A DNA stretch of 64,000 nt from Pogonophryne albipinna (lineage: Eukaryota; Chordata; Actinopteri; Perciformes; Artedidraconidae). Below are positions 49,001-61,022 of the stretch, one piece after another. The notes beneath the pieces are model-generated. The model saw only the letters and a list, made by a program, of their open reading frames with translations. It did not search any database and was not told the origin of the DNA. Location: the NCBI GenBank assembly GCA_028583405.1, contig CM053260.1, forward strand, positions 22,788,647 through 22,852,646. Direction: 5' to 3'. The translations under genes were made by a program, and so were the position numbers. Numbering within the stretch: the stretch's first letter is position 1; each line of letters opens with the position of its first letter.

Positions 49001-51259
49001 GAGCTGCATCAGAACTAGTTCCCAGCAGTGGGCATCACCAAGTGACTGTGCCTGAGCAATAAGCCCGCACCCAGCCCTCTTTTTTGTTCAAAATAGACAG
49101 CAAATTGATACAATCAAATCCAAAACCCGCTATAGGAGAAGCAATTTCCCCCCTTTTTCCATGATGGAGGCAGGATTTGTGTTTCTATTTTCTTTTATGG
49201 TGCCATCGTTTCCCAAACGGTTTCTTTTATGTGCCTCACAGCACGGGGAAAAATGGCCGAGAGGCTGTATATCTTTCCACACCAAGGCTAATCGGCGGCA
49301 CACTCACAGGTTATATGTTGCTGTACTGTATGTGTCAGTGTAGCTGTATTCCTTCATTAGCTATTTAAAAAGCGGTGAATGGTAACTATAATAAAACAAG
49401 CCTCAAACTAGAACGCCATTTAAAGTCTGCAGACCTTCGCCATGGCCAATGATGCATTCAAGATCTCCTTGGATGGTCCCATTTGGAAGTTTGGCAGTCA
49501 TTCTCCCTTCTGTGGAGTATTCATGAGCTTCAAGTTGTACTTTTGAAACAACATGGATACTGCAAAGAGAATGTGTTGTACTTTATTGCTGAGGGCGTTA
49601 AAAAGAACGTGTTGTTCTTATGAGGGCACTCAGGGAATTTTCCTAGTTGGAAAGTGATTTTTCAGACATCAGATGAATTTAATTGCCTCGAAATGAAATG
49701 GAAATGAAACATAATTTGTGTATCTGCCCAGTCATTTTGATTCATTCAAGAGTTTAATTGATTCTTCCTTAGCCCAAACATGGACAAACAAGCAAAGCTG
49801 AAAACGCGACCCCTAGGCAGCAGTAATAAACTTTCATAGCACTATAGACGTTTAACTAGTAGGAGAAATGTGAAAGTAAAAATATTAGTTCTAATGTATT
49901 GAAGTATTGTCCAGTACATATCATAATGCAGTCTAATGAATTCTACTAGTTGAATGGTTTGCTAGTCAACAACCCGCTTGTAAGAATGGGGCATTCAAGA
50001 TGGCAAATAATCTGATTTTGAACAGAAATGTTAAATGATATGAAAAGCCTCCTGTTGCTTCTATTTGCAATTGAATAAACTGCACATTTTTTCAGTCTGT
50101 GGAAAATGTAATAGTATAGTTATATCTGAGTGAAAATATTTCTTAAACCCCGAGGCATTTCATCACGGCTGCTGAGGTGAAACCGGAGCCTCTGATTTAA
50201 TAATGAAAGTTGTTAATATAGGGATACAGAAAACCTTCATTCCTGTTTGATTGACATGCTGAAACATTATAAACAGGTCTCTCTGTGTATCTCTCTCTCC
50301 CTCATCCCTCTCCTTTGCTTACTAATGAGCCGTGAGATTGACAGCTGGATTACTGGGCTGGTGTGTAATCCTTTAATTTCTCCATTTAAGATAATCACTC
50401 TCTGGATGGAGCACTGCCTACAAACACATGCACACACAAATAAACACACACAAAACACAAACTATACTGTGTTTTTCTACATACAAAAAATAATGTTTTG
50501 AATGTTTACGCATTCAACAAAAATGAAGAAGAAAGAGTGGTTAAAACAAGAGTATGCCAGCGCCCTGATCAAATATAGATTCAAGGCTGAACACATCCAA
50601 AGGACCGAGTAGAGCACAAACTGCTCTCTGGCAAGGGACCTATTTGATATTAGAGTTGGAAGAACAAAGGCATCTTGACAGTGTAGTCTTTTAATTAAGG
50701 CGATAGTATAGCAAATGCCCCGTGGCTTTAGAAATGGTTGTACAGTACAGAGCAGCCCGCTGGAGATGCATTCAGCAGCTTAGAATAATCTATGTGTTGA
50801 GTCAAGACCAACATAAATCATTTTGATTGGGCCATGTTTTTCATCTCCTTCAGCGCCGCAGACGGAGGATATGAGTGTTGGAGAACATGAGAGGTAAAGT
50901 AGCAACACAAGGTCAAACCGCTTGGCCATAATTCATCAATAAAGGGAGAGGCCATATGTCACCCTGAGCCCGTGACTCAGGAATGAAGAGGGGGTGGGGG
51001 AGAAATACTAAAATAATTAGCAAGAGGGTATCTAGGGTGAGGGAGATCTTCTTGACATGCACTCAAATGTGAACTTGGTGATCAGTTCGTGCTCTCTGCC
51101 ACATTGTTGATGGAGGGTTAGTATTAGTTGGGCCTCTCTGCATTCAGTGGGCGCATTGCTCTATTTGTTCGAAAAGGGGAGAAAAGCCACGTTAAAAACA
51201 AGAAATATGGCTCCAAGTATTCCCAAAGTTGTCTTATTTTTATTTTATTTATTTTTTGT
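46088..51259. other. Non-coding stretch
   Basis: No exon or repeat family recognised. 47470-47640 is simple-sequence-rich (ccaccacc, then purine-rich agagag). ORFs on both strands are short and overlapping. Confidence 0.45.
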
Positions 51260-51289
51260 TTTGCCAACGGTAAAAACCTAATTTAGGAA

Positions 51290-51450
51290 TCGCCAACAGA
51301 GGAGGCAATATTTTCCGTTTCGGTCACAGCAGGATTACTAAGAAACTACTGCCGCAATTGTCATGACATTTTGTAGGAGGGTTAAGCAAGGCAAGAAGCA
51401 TCAAATCTGAATTACGTAGCAGATAAACACACTATCATCAGTTAACATCC
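51290..51450 (+). repeat. Degraded teleost dispersed repeat
   Basis: The phrases gtcacagcaggattac, aagaaactactg, gtcatgacattttgtaggag and ggttaagcaaggcaag parallel a common fish repeat (aggattacncaaaaactactgg...tgaaacttggtggaagg). It is heavily diverged; class unknown. Confidence 0.4.
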
Positions 51451-54400
51451 CAAGATAGGGTATTAGCCTTGATGGAGGCCCTTATAACTTTGTTAAGAGT
51501 TTCTGGTCCAAATTGCTTTTTAAGCCATAATGTCAACCTTTTCATTTCTACACGTTAAAAAATTAATGATTGTGAAAATGGTTGTGGAGATTACAAAAGT
51601 AAAGTAGTGTACTGTAGCACATTACTTTTGAAGCAGAGCAATCGTGAATGTGATGAATTAGTAGTGTGTGGTGAGGGATGATTACAGGTTTCTCTAGGTC
51701 TCAAGGAGGAGGAGGCTTGGATGGACAAAGCTCCTCTCCAAGTGCCTGAGATCCACTCCAGTGATTATAACATACCCAGAGAGCCACATTACAGATTCAG
51801 AATTGATGAGTTCAACTGACAAATATTAGATGAACCACAGAAACACAAATGTGGTCAATACCAAACAACACAATACGTCAATTATGTATTTTTATTTCTC
51901 TATGTATTTTTTTAGAAGAGGAGGAAAGTTTGGCAAGACTCAAACTTGCCACAATTCCAGACTGGTGATAACATAGATAGAAAATGTGTCAAACTGAGCT
52001 CCTCCAACTGAAGTTGAAGCCCTATCTTTTTCATATGAATTGTAATAATAATGTGGTATCCAGTAATCCACCCTGAATGACACTGAAGTGTTCATTGTCA
52101 TGACAATACAAACAAGCAGAATAATACACAAGGGAATCATTTGAGCTGAAGAAACACCACTGCAACACTGTAGACCTGATGTAAGCCTAAAGAGGGGGGC
52201 TTTGTAATGACCTGGTGCATTGTGGTTTACACTTACAGCTAAGAGGTGAAACAGAGGTCTTCCGGTGGGAAAATTGTTGATTTCTGCATTGCAACAAAAA
52301 ATCCAATAGTCTTAATCGAGGCCACCGATCGTTAAAGGACACCGAGATGTAAAGCGCTAACACACATTGATTTTGATGGAGGGCAGCCAATTAAAAAAAG
52401 GCATTCGATAACAAATGCAAATAGTAATGACAGAATACAAGGTCATCAATGGTAGACGTGGGGGTTGATTTCCTCCAATATGTGCGTGTTGCTACATTCT
52501 TTGATAGCATATGCAGAGAGAGGCATCATCAGGAGGGTAAAACCATCATTTCAAAGAAATATAAAAAAACATTTTCACTTAAATTTGCCCTTGTCTCACC
52601 TCCAGAAATTGCAGTAGAAAGTCTTGCGCTCCTGCTTCAACAAAGTGTCTTTCTTATCCGTTAATCCCTTGCCAAGGACTCTCTTTTTTGGCTAATACCA
52701 TCAGAAGTGCTTCTTCCTCTCCTTATAATGACTCCATGATTTAACCCACAGCCGGCAGCTCTCAGATGCAATCCGAGGTCTGATAATATCACGGTTAGCA
52801 TCTTCAGAAGGTCAGAACATAACATAGGGCACAATTAGCTCACCTCGGTGTTGTCAGGAAATGTAGATCTACTGCATAATCTCAGCCAGTGGAGTGAATA
52901 CAGAGGCCGTGCAGGGGCTTTGAAATGCAGCAGGGGCCAGGTTTGTCTCTGACAGCTTCTCATATATATGCACGGAGGTCAAGATGAATCATGCTCGTGT
53001 CTCGGTGGGCACCAGATGGGGAACGCAATGAAACTATCCGAGTTGTAATGAAACTCCATGAGAACATATGCCATGAACCTGAGACCGACAATCACAGGAG
53101 CTCAGTGGAGATCAGAGCACTAGAACTAATACAATTCACATGGACGCCTTGACAAGAGGAAATAGTATTTCTGCTGACAGCCGGTTTGATCAAATTCCCT
53201 TTTTTTTTTTAAACGTACTACCGCTACTGAGGAAATGACTAGAAAACAAGATGAAAAGGATTCCGCTGTGGCATGTACTGTATCTTCGGTGGCCTCACTT
53301 GATTGAATTGGCTCAGCATGTAGTCATGTTGTAGGGGGTTCGATGGATATAGCGGCGGAGCTTGGTTTGGTAAGAAGGCAGGTGAGATAAAGAGAAATGA
53401 TGTGGCTCATCTTCTGTACCTGTATTCTATCAGCTCGCCACAGACTGCAGGTCCTGGCTGCACAGATGAAAGACTCTCTGGAGGACAAGAGAGACGTCCC
53501 TGAGTCAGAAGGAAAATGGCATCCCGCTTATCAAATGCCTGGAAACGTAATCCCAGCCCCCCCAGCCTCCACTCAGTTATTGGGCTGGACATACTTATGA
53601 AAGCCCTGTCAGTTTGGATAGTAGGCTAGGAGTCAGGAGTTCTCCACAGCACAGCGAACACGGAGCTGGCTGTTTCAAAGCAGATATGGCTCCTTGCCAG
53701 ATTTTCCTGCTGTAGTCTAATTGGGGTCATGTTACAAGTCATTTTGCATGTGTAACTTTTACAGATGAATTGAACAATAGGAAATCCATGCCGAAAGCGC
53801 AAAGCTGGCGAAGCCTCCGCAAATTAATCTTTTAGATTGAAGGAGAGAGTGTGTGCAATTTTTTAACCGCAGTAGAAAGACCCAATTTAAATTAAAAGTG
53901 AATTATTTTTTCATGGAGCGAGATGATCTCCTGTGATTCAAGAGACAACAGATGGAGTGAAAATAAAAATAGAGCCCATTCTCTTGGAAAGGGCGGTGAA
54001 GGGTTGAAGTGGCAGAGCACAGGATGTTGTAAACTTGGTTGAAGATTACACGTATGTTGTGATACTGTCTGTCAGAAAACATTAAGGGATCATCAATATG
54101 TTATCTCATTTACACAAGTGTCCCTTAGCTCATTTCTAAAGCCCCAAAGCCCAATTCTCTCCAAAAACAAGGATCTCCAATCCCTTAAATCCGTCAAAGT
54201 CCTTTTTTTCGTAACATAATCTGGGCGACATGAAGTAAAAGATGCAGTGAGACAGACAGAGCCGTGTTGTTCCCTGTCTCTCAGGACTGGAGAGGGGCAA
54301 AGGGTGAAACTCATCACTGCCGTCTTTTCAAATATGCTTTGACCGTGACTTAAAGAGACACTATCCTGACTGAACTGTGTTTCAAATCCATTTTTTTTGT

Positions 54401-57400
54401 ACCGAGGCCTCTTGTCCGTGTTCCTAGGTGTCTGTTCCGGCTCTTGGAGCGAGGTGATGGTTGCAGCGATGTGCAATCACTGGAATATTTCTTTTCATGG
54501 CTTATCTGCCCACAGCGGGAATCTGCACGGACCGCGACTCAAAGCCCGGCTGTCTGCGCGCTTGTGTGCCACAGCCCCCCCCTTCAATCCTGACCCAGCT
54601 CCCAGACAAACATCTCCATGGAAGCATGCGATGATTTATTCAGCACAACTTAGCAGCAGCCAGAGATCTGTGACTTAGTTAAACAAAGGTCTTTTATGGT
54701 CAACCTCAAAGCAATAACAGAGTTTTTAACCTATAAAGCAAGCGAGCAATGACAAAAAGGGGGCGCTGAATGATGCATTACGATTCAACAATGACCTTTC
54801 AGGTTCTGAATGGACACTCCTCTGTACCTACAAGGGGACACAATAGAAAGGAAGCAAGGACGACGGCTATTTTTTCGCAAAATGTAGTGTTTTTGCTACC
54901 TTTTTACTGTCATTAAAATCACTGTTGACCATATTCAAAAGACGTTTTGATTTTGAATGTTGCCGCAGTGGTATTGGTATTCATTTCCATTTCCCACTTT
55001 CCAGAGGAAGAAATCCATCTCCAAGTTAATATTTTAAGGTAGCTTAAAGCTGTTGTTTCCACCTGTGAGTTGGGACGCCTTATGGGTTCCAATATAAATC
55101 TGCAGGGTCACAAAATGTAGAAAAAATAAATAAATTTCTTGTGAAAATCTGGAATTTTACATCTTGAGGCTTTATCATAAAAAATGAAACTAAGAAGAGA
55201 ACATCATGCTCTGTTATTACTGCTGAGTGGATATGATTTGGGTATAAAAGGGTCACAAGGAAAAGGGAGAAGATTAGCCTCTATCAAAGGCTTGAAAATC
55301 ACTTTCATTACTGTTTATTTGTGCTGAATGCAGATACAATTGCAGGTAGGAGTGCCCTTATAACCTACAAACATGAAGTGCAACATCTCTTATTCCTGTC
55401 CGGCTGATGACCTTTACTGCATGTCATACCCAATCACTCCGTCCACACATGTCTTACTGTCTAGTGTTTGCTTTGTCCCCCGATGCTTCATTTAAGGTTT
55501 CACCAGGCCTTGGTTAAAGGTCAGCAGTAATGGAAAGTGTGATCAAACACCAGTATGGTCCTATAAGCACACATAATGGTGCATGAGGCTCAGGTAACAA
55601 GAGCACGAAGGACTCATTTTGAAATCTCATTTAACTTAGAAAGGTGTAACCGTCAGGACTGTCCTAAAGTACCCACACAAATCAAAACTAAAAGATAGAA
55701 GAATAACAACTCCCCCTTCCACCTCAGTATGAAAAGTGCTGTGCTCCACACATTGTTCAGCCTGGTTCACTCTGCACCTGCTAGTCCGCAGCTCTTTATT
55801 CTCTCGCCCATCGCTCACTGTCTCTCTGTCTCCAGGGAGACAACAGCCCCGGCCCACAGCGGCCCAGCAACCCCTTAGCCAGCTCCGGAGCATCCCAGAC
55901 CCTCCCTCAACTCATCCCCCCACATTCATTCTTCTTGAAAAGTGACAGTTTTGGGTTATACATATTGTGGCGTTAGTATTAAAGGCTTCCCCCCTGCTTT
56001 GTATCCCACTGTACTGAACACAGACCTTCAGCAGAGCCACATTCATCACTGCACGAGGACTTACTGTAAGCTGCCCCTATGCGACGAGCCAGTTGGGAGG
56101 ACAAAGTGGCTCTCGGATTGATTTTCACAAAGAACAAACACGGAGACAGACAAAATGAAACACTGGAAGGGGAGGTAATAAGGGATCAGAGCTGGAGCTG
56201 GTGCAGCACATAAGGTTAATCACATTGATGCAGTTGAGCTTGCTGTAACCTTTTTTTTTTAAAGCTAATATGTACACCAGGACTCAATATTCCCCACCAG
56301 GCAGACGTGGATGTACACAGAAACGTGGAGGAGAAACCCACATGCATTGTCTATCTAGTCACATCTTCTCTGTTAACATTATTTGGGTCAGGAAGGACGG
56401 CTCAGCCTATTTCCGAGCAGGCGGACGCCTCGACCCCCCGGAGCCCCTTCAGGCAGCCCCGCTCCCCACTGACCGGCTGCACTGTCCTTGTCAGCCTACT
56501 AAACAACAAAATAGCCTCCAGAATAAGTCAATTGTTTTGCTCGCAGCCGGAAAACAGCTGTTACATTGAGAAGGCCATTTCCTCCTGGCAAACAGCTTTT
56601 CACGTATTAATGGACAATATTTGGCTATAAAAGCAAACCGCCAGGGGAGAGCTGGGCTTATTGTACAAGGCGTAGAATAGGTTGGAGGAAAGAAATAGGA
56701 ACTAACTTATATTGTGCCCATATGACAAAAACTAAGTTGTACTCCTGATCCTGGGGGTCACTTCCTTATTATAGAGGGTTGGATATAATGTTGTAGAAGC
56801 ACATCCAGGTAACATAAAGGTTTTGCTCATCTGTCAATAATGTGACTTGGGAACCTAGGATGTCAACGTTTTTTGTTTCCCTTATGGCAAGTATTCACTA
56901 ACAAATGAAAGACACACTGAGAAAAACAAAACATAACTCCAAATGGCAGGAAATGAACCTCACAGTAGACTCGGCACACTGCCTTTTCTGCAAAGAAATG
57001 GAGCGAACGAAAACATAATTGACTTCTTGACTCAAAAAATTGAAAGAATAAAAGAGCTGAAAATACACCGAACAGTGGGGAGAAAAATAAAAGTTGTGGG
57101 CTTCCAGCTGAAAACGTGCTGAGGGAAGAACAGGCCATTTAAATCGGCTTTGTCTGCTCAGTCAATCCAAAAAGGAGGAAATGTTTTTTAAGTGTAATTT
57201 AGGTGTTCATTCATCAATAAAAATCAGTATCCAATGATGACTCCGGAACAGAATGCATTACGCGCCTGCTGTCGTTTAATAACATCCCAGGAGATTTTCA
57301 ACGCGAGCTGCATCACAACTGCTGGAACATATGTAAGTCTGAGCTCAAGATGAGCTGCTTATGTTACACAGCCACGAGTGTTCTTAAGGAGTGATGGAGA

Positions 57401-57541
57401 GCCCCGCGCCATAATATATGTCCCGGCCCCCACACACGCATAGACACACACTTCCTCACTCAATCACACTATGAGGTTTGGTGACACATCTGGGCAGAGG
57501 TAGGAAAATATCAGCAGTTGGATAAGTGAGATGCAGCTTAC
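51451..57541. other. Non-coding stretch, 5' part of cadherin intron 2
   Basis: This follows the cadherin exon 2 donor on the minus strand. I searched by eye for an exon 3 (about 220 bp in this family, with an Asn-Cys or Asp-Cys start and an Asp-Gly turn) and did not find one. A Phe/Lys-rich ORF at 56863-57138 (minus) has no motif. Confidence 0.45.
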
Positions 57542-57653
57542 CTTTGAGGATGCTCTGGCCGTGCAGAGCGTCTCTGGGGACTATCACTATGTAGAAGTTC
57601 TCGGAGAAGCCTGGTCTGCACGGGGGTTTGAGGGGCGGGCCTGCCTTACTCCC
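57542..57653 (-). CDS. Cadherin, coding exon 2 (start of prodomain)
   Basis: On the minus strand a pyrimidine-rich tract and acceptor (ttttatccctcag) precede a 112-bp open exon that ends AAAG before the donor gtaagc. It encodes 37 residues plus one base. The key stretch is C-R-P-G-F-S-E-N-F-Y, then V-P-R-D-A-L-H-G-Q-S-I-L-K. Cadherin prodomains begin with a Cys-x-x-Gly-Phe block, have a Gly-Gln-x-x-Leu block about 20 residues later, and their second exon ends in phase 1 before a Val/Leu codon. The final G here fits a Val. The 112-bp length fits exon 2 of N-cadherin-type genes. GFSE recalls R-cadherin (CDH4), VPR recalls CDH1 and QSIL recalls CDH13, so the paralogue is open. No further exon was found at lower coordinates, so the gene is partial here. 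Confidence 0.8.
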
Positions 57654-58725
57654 CTGAGGGATAAAACGAGAGGGGCTGTTAGGCATCGGCAAATTGACTC
57701 GCAGCCACGGGGTCACAAGCTGATCTGGCAGCCTCAGACTCATATTGAACCTCACAGTCTCTCTGGAGGGATTTGCACCACACTTGGACCTCCACTGTGT
57801 GCTATAATAAGCGTCATTATCCCTGTTACAGATGTTACCCTCATGATCATCATGTGTTGATGACACAAGTCGTGATAATGATGTCAATGAGCATACAGAT
57901 GATGACTGTTGCTAGCAGGAAATGTTTAATCCTAACACATCCATACTGCATGCTGGGTGGGGTGAGAGAGAGGAAGCAGAGAGAGTGTGTGCATGTGTGA
58001 CAGAGACCTAATGCATTGAATTACACTGTTGATTTATAAGCATTTTGCAGGCACACAGTTTCTTTCAGCAGGCATTTCATTCACAACAGAATGCACTTAC
58101 AGTGATACATCTCATTCATCACATCAATTTATGTTTTAAAAAAAGAAGGAAATATGGTGCACTTTGCTGCATTATACAGGCAGCCCAATATTTCTCTATC
58201 CACAACAAAGTTAAATGTTATGTTAAAGCATTATTCAAGTTGAAAACATTTCAAGTGTGGTACTTTAAAATTAGCTCCAACCCAAATTACCAAGTCGTCA
58301 ACTCAGCCATTTATCCAAGAGATGTAGAAAATGAGGGATGACAGTGCGTACACGAAGTTGATCGCAGCCAACAGAAGGTGAAGGAAGCCCCTCCACAAAG
58401 CACTGTCCTCTGCAATAATGCACTGCAGTTCATTTAGCAGAGAGGATGGGGAGGCTAAGGAAACAGAGTTGTCTGACTTTTTTCACCTCCCCAAAACACT
58501 TATGACAAAACCTATTCTTGACCTTAAACGTCGCCGAGTGAAGCTCTATTACACTCATCACGCTGCCTTTAGCGCAACGCTGCGGGGGAAAGTGAGCCTG
58601 TCTCTCAGACACTTTCTGCAGGGCTCAGGCAGCGAGAGGCAGAGCACAAAGTAATCTCTACAGCAGTGCAGCACTTCCACTGTACGTTAGCCGAAACGAC
58701 GTGTGGAGAAATTAACTCATCTTAC
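57654..58725 (-). other. Cadherin intron 1
   Basis: This is the interval between the two cadherin exons, bounded on the minus strand by gtaaga at its 5' end and ctcag at its 3' end. It is 1,072 bp, which is short, as in the E-cadherin gene. I see no repeat family or ORF of interest inside it; the short ORFs at 58045-58654 have no recognisable motifs. Confidence 0.65.
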
Positions 58726-58779
58726 CGAGGATGCGCCCACAAGTAAGGTGCACGCCAGGATGACGCAGCCAACGTTCAT
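58726..58779 (-). CDS. Cadherin, coding exon 1 (signal peptide start)
   Basis: Read on the minus strand, the ATG at 58779-58777 lies in a good Kozak context (gcaaagATGAAC) and opens an 18-codon exon, MNVGCVILACTLLVGASS, ending in TCG followed by the donor gtaaga. The hydrophobic core (VILACTLLVG) fits the start of a secretory signal peptide. Type I cadherins characteristically have a short first coding exon that holds only part of the signal peptide. The exon ends in phase 0 and joins exon 2 (57653-57542) in frame across a 1,072-bp intron. The assignment rests mainly on exon 2; alone, this exon would only be a plausible signal peptide. A GC-rich CCAAT-containing region lies directly upstream. 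The product would be a cell-surface calcium-dependent adhesion protein. Confidence 0.75.
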
Positions 58780-59060
58780 CTTTGCAAAATCTCGTGTACG
58801 GAAAAAAGGAGGAAAAGATGAGCCTTCTCCGCCAAATACAGCTCAGTAAATTCCCAGAGCCCTGTTTCTTCTTCTCGGGTGCTGAGTGAACGACCGTCCC
58901 TATACTTGTCTGGCGCAAAAGTGCCGCTGAGACTGAGGTGCTGCGCTCCGTCCGGAGGAAGCCGGTGCCCATTGGATGACAGCGTCACTACGACCCCTCC
59001 TACCGCGCGGAGGAGCAGCAGGCAGGGCAGCGCGCGCTATCTTCGCCTCAATTGAGTCCC
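58780..59060 (-). promoter_or_regulatory. Probable cadherin promoter and 5' UTR
   Basis: Immediately upstream of the cadherin ATG on the minus strand the base composition changes from AT-rich to GC/CpG-rich, for example gcgcgctgccctgcc and ccgcgcggtagg around 59005-59040. A CCAAT box reads on the minus strand at 58975-58971 (catCCAATgggc). No TATA box is visible. TATA-less, GC-rich starts with a CCAAT box are usual for cadherin promoters. The transcription start is likely about 58850-58960, giving a 5' UTR of 100-200 bases, but this is inferred and not read from a definite initiator. Confidence 0.5.
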
Positions 59061-60082
59061 TGTGATGATGCCGCGTGCACTTCTGGGATCTATTGGGGAG
59101 AAAAATGCATTTTCCAGGCAATTTAGATTCATATTTTCACTTCAGATGGAGCAAAAGGCGGGTACGGCAGTGTGAGTGACAAGCAACCATCCGAGACTTT
59201 TCATGTGTCCATCAGCTGAGTCTATTTCACACCCCAGTTACCCCCTCTGCCCCTGATCCGCGCTATGAGTACGCCAAGATCTGAAGAGTTATGAGCTTTT
59301 TATTAAAGCTGCTATGATAGACCACTGCGGGATAAGAATGTAAGCTTCAAATGAAATAAAAGCCCAACGATTCAGTAGCCTGTGAGATGATCAGGGAATA
59401 TGTAAATGATGCCAAAGCATTTGGTCCAATATTCAGCCTGTTATCTTTATTATAGAAAATGTGTTAATAGTTTATGTTGATGAATTATTCCGTTGTATTG
59501 TTATTTTTGACACATTTGCTGTTATCTTAATGCCTTGATGTACAGAAGAGGATAAGAGCCACATAAAAAAAAAAGAAATCTGAGATCTGAACAATAAATG
59601 TAATTCTGACTTTAACAAAAAAATATCACTTTTGGTCGGATTAAAAATAAATCCCTTTCCCGTATTAAAGAGTTGCTCCTTTTTAGACTTTTTATATTTA
59701 TTTTTTTGAAAAATACAATTCAATACATATTATTAAAACGCGTTAAACCCAATTTAAAGTAGACTCATTCATTTGCAGTTGCCGTACAGTTGTCTCAATT
59801 CAAGCCATGGCAAAAATGTGAATTGTGCCTTTACTGCTCTCACAATTTAATAATGTTGACATTTCCAAAGTCTCAGATTAGCGGCTCAATTTCCATATCT
59901 GAGAGGTCATGACAATTTAATCCCATCAAAAGGAATATGACAGTATTGCAGTGTCAATCACCACAGCCCATGTCTGCCTGCACTGCCATTCAATTGACTG
60001 CTTTATTTTCTACACCAACTCTAACAATATTATACAAAAAACTCCTCCAAAGGATTTTTTTCTCTCTTTCTGTTCCTTCCCT
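59061..60082. other. Non-coding region upstream of the cadherin promoter
   Basis: 59770-60030 is a repeat-free block with CAATTTAAT and CAATTGAC elements and moderate AT content that could be a conserved enhancer. No gene seen. Confidence 0.4.
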
Positions 60083-61022
60083 CAGGGCTCTCTAACACGT
60101 CGGTAGCTCGCGGGCAGCTTTTCAGTAGCTCGCCGCTCGATTATCGATTATATCGTAGTAAGGTTGCTTCTTGATTTTTCAATACAATAACGTTTTTTTA
60201 TTTCATGTGCGATGCCACATTCAAGACATATTAACATAACACCGTAGCTAGAAGCTGCAGCTAGACTGCAGAAGCATTCGTTTTTTTGTTTTTGAGGATG
60301 GAACACTTTCTCACACAGATAGGGAGGCTATAATTGATTTATTATGGTTTATAATTTAATGTCAAGACGAAGAAGAAGAAGAAAAAGATGGCTGAACTGT
60401 TCAGTGTCAATCCTGTGGAGACGGAGGTTATAAATCTCCAAAATCATGTTCGGCTTAAGTCTCAGCAAAACTCACAATATTTCTGGAGGCTTGTAGACCC
60501 AGAAAACTATAAGAACATTCACCAAGCAGCACTGAACATACTGCTTTATTTGGTTCTGTTCTACAAACCTTTGTGAAGCAGCTTTTTCTGACATGAATGT
60601 CATGAAATCTATATACAGAACAAGACCGACTGATTCACATTTAAATGACTATCAGCGTGAACCTAAGTGGGTACACTCCAGCATACACCTGTATGGTGGA
60701 CTCCATGCAGCGCCATTCATCTCACTAACTGTAAAAAAGAGTGAAATGCTTGTAAGGTGGTGATTAAGGACATTTATGTGAATTGTCAGTGATGTACTCA
60801 CTATGTGGGCCATAATAATATGTGAGACATTTTCATTTTCTTGGACCTTGATGTGAAGTTAAGATTTTTGATAAACTTTAGGTATTGCAATTTCACACGT
60901 GTAAAAAAGTATAGCTTAATTCAACTGATGAGTGCTACTGCTGTGTGAATAAATGTAAGCTCTTGTAGCCACATTAATCTTTTCAGAGTAGCTCTCAGAT
61001 GAAGAAAGGTTGGAGACTCCTG
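60083..61022 (+). mobile_element. hAT element remnant
   Basis: The left end is CAGGGCTCTCTAACACGTCGG and the right end, reverse-complemented, CAGGAGTCTCCAACCTTTC. Each is followed inward by gtagctcgc or agagctactc, the arrangement seen in a vertebrate hAT family. No target duplication survives (ccttccct against ctttaaac). The 940-bp element carries a broken transposase C-terminus. Confidence 0.7.
60388..60661 (+). pseudogene. hAT transposase C-terminal remnant
   Basis: The first frame (60388-60576) contains YFWRLVDPENYKNIHQAALNI, then LLYLVLFYKPL and a stop. In a shifted frame from 60572 the sequence continues CEAAFSDMNVMKSIYRTR, then PTDSHLND. Together these are the hAT dimerisation region (tyr-pro-x-leu ... 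Ala-Leu ... Cys-Glu-x-x-Phe-Ser-x-Met ... Lys-Ser-x-x-Arg ... Leu-Thr-Asp-x-His-Leu). A frameshift near 60570 and replacement of the usual Gly-Ser-Thr-Tyr-Leu before CE make it defective. The N-terminal zinc finger and most of the catalytic part are missing. Confidence 0.85.

Noticed and set aside
53397..53600. Possible exon after tgtattctatcag (RLQVLAAQMKDSLEDKRD)
   Set aside because: An acceptor-like AG is present, but no donor, domain or neighbouring exon supports it.
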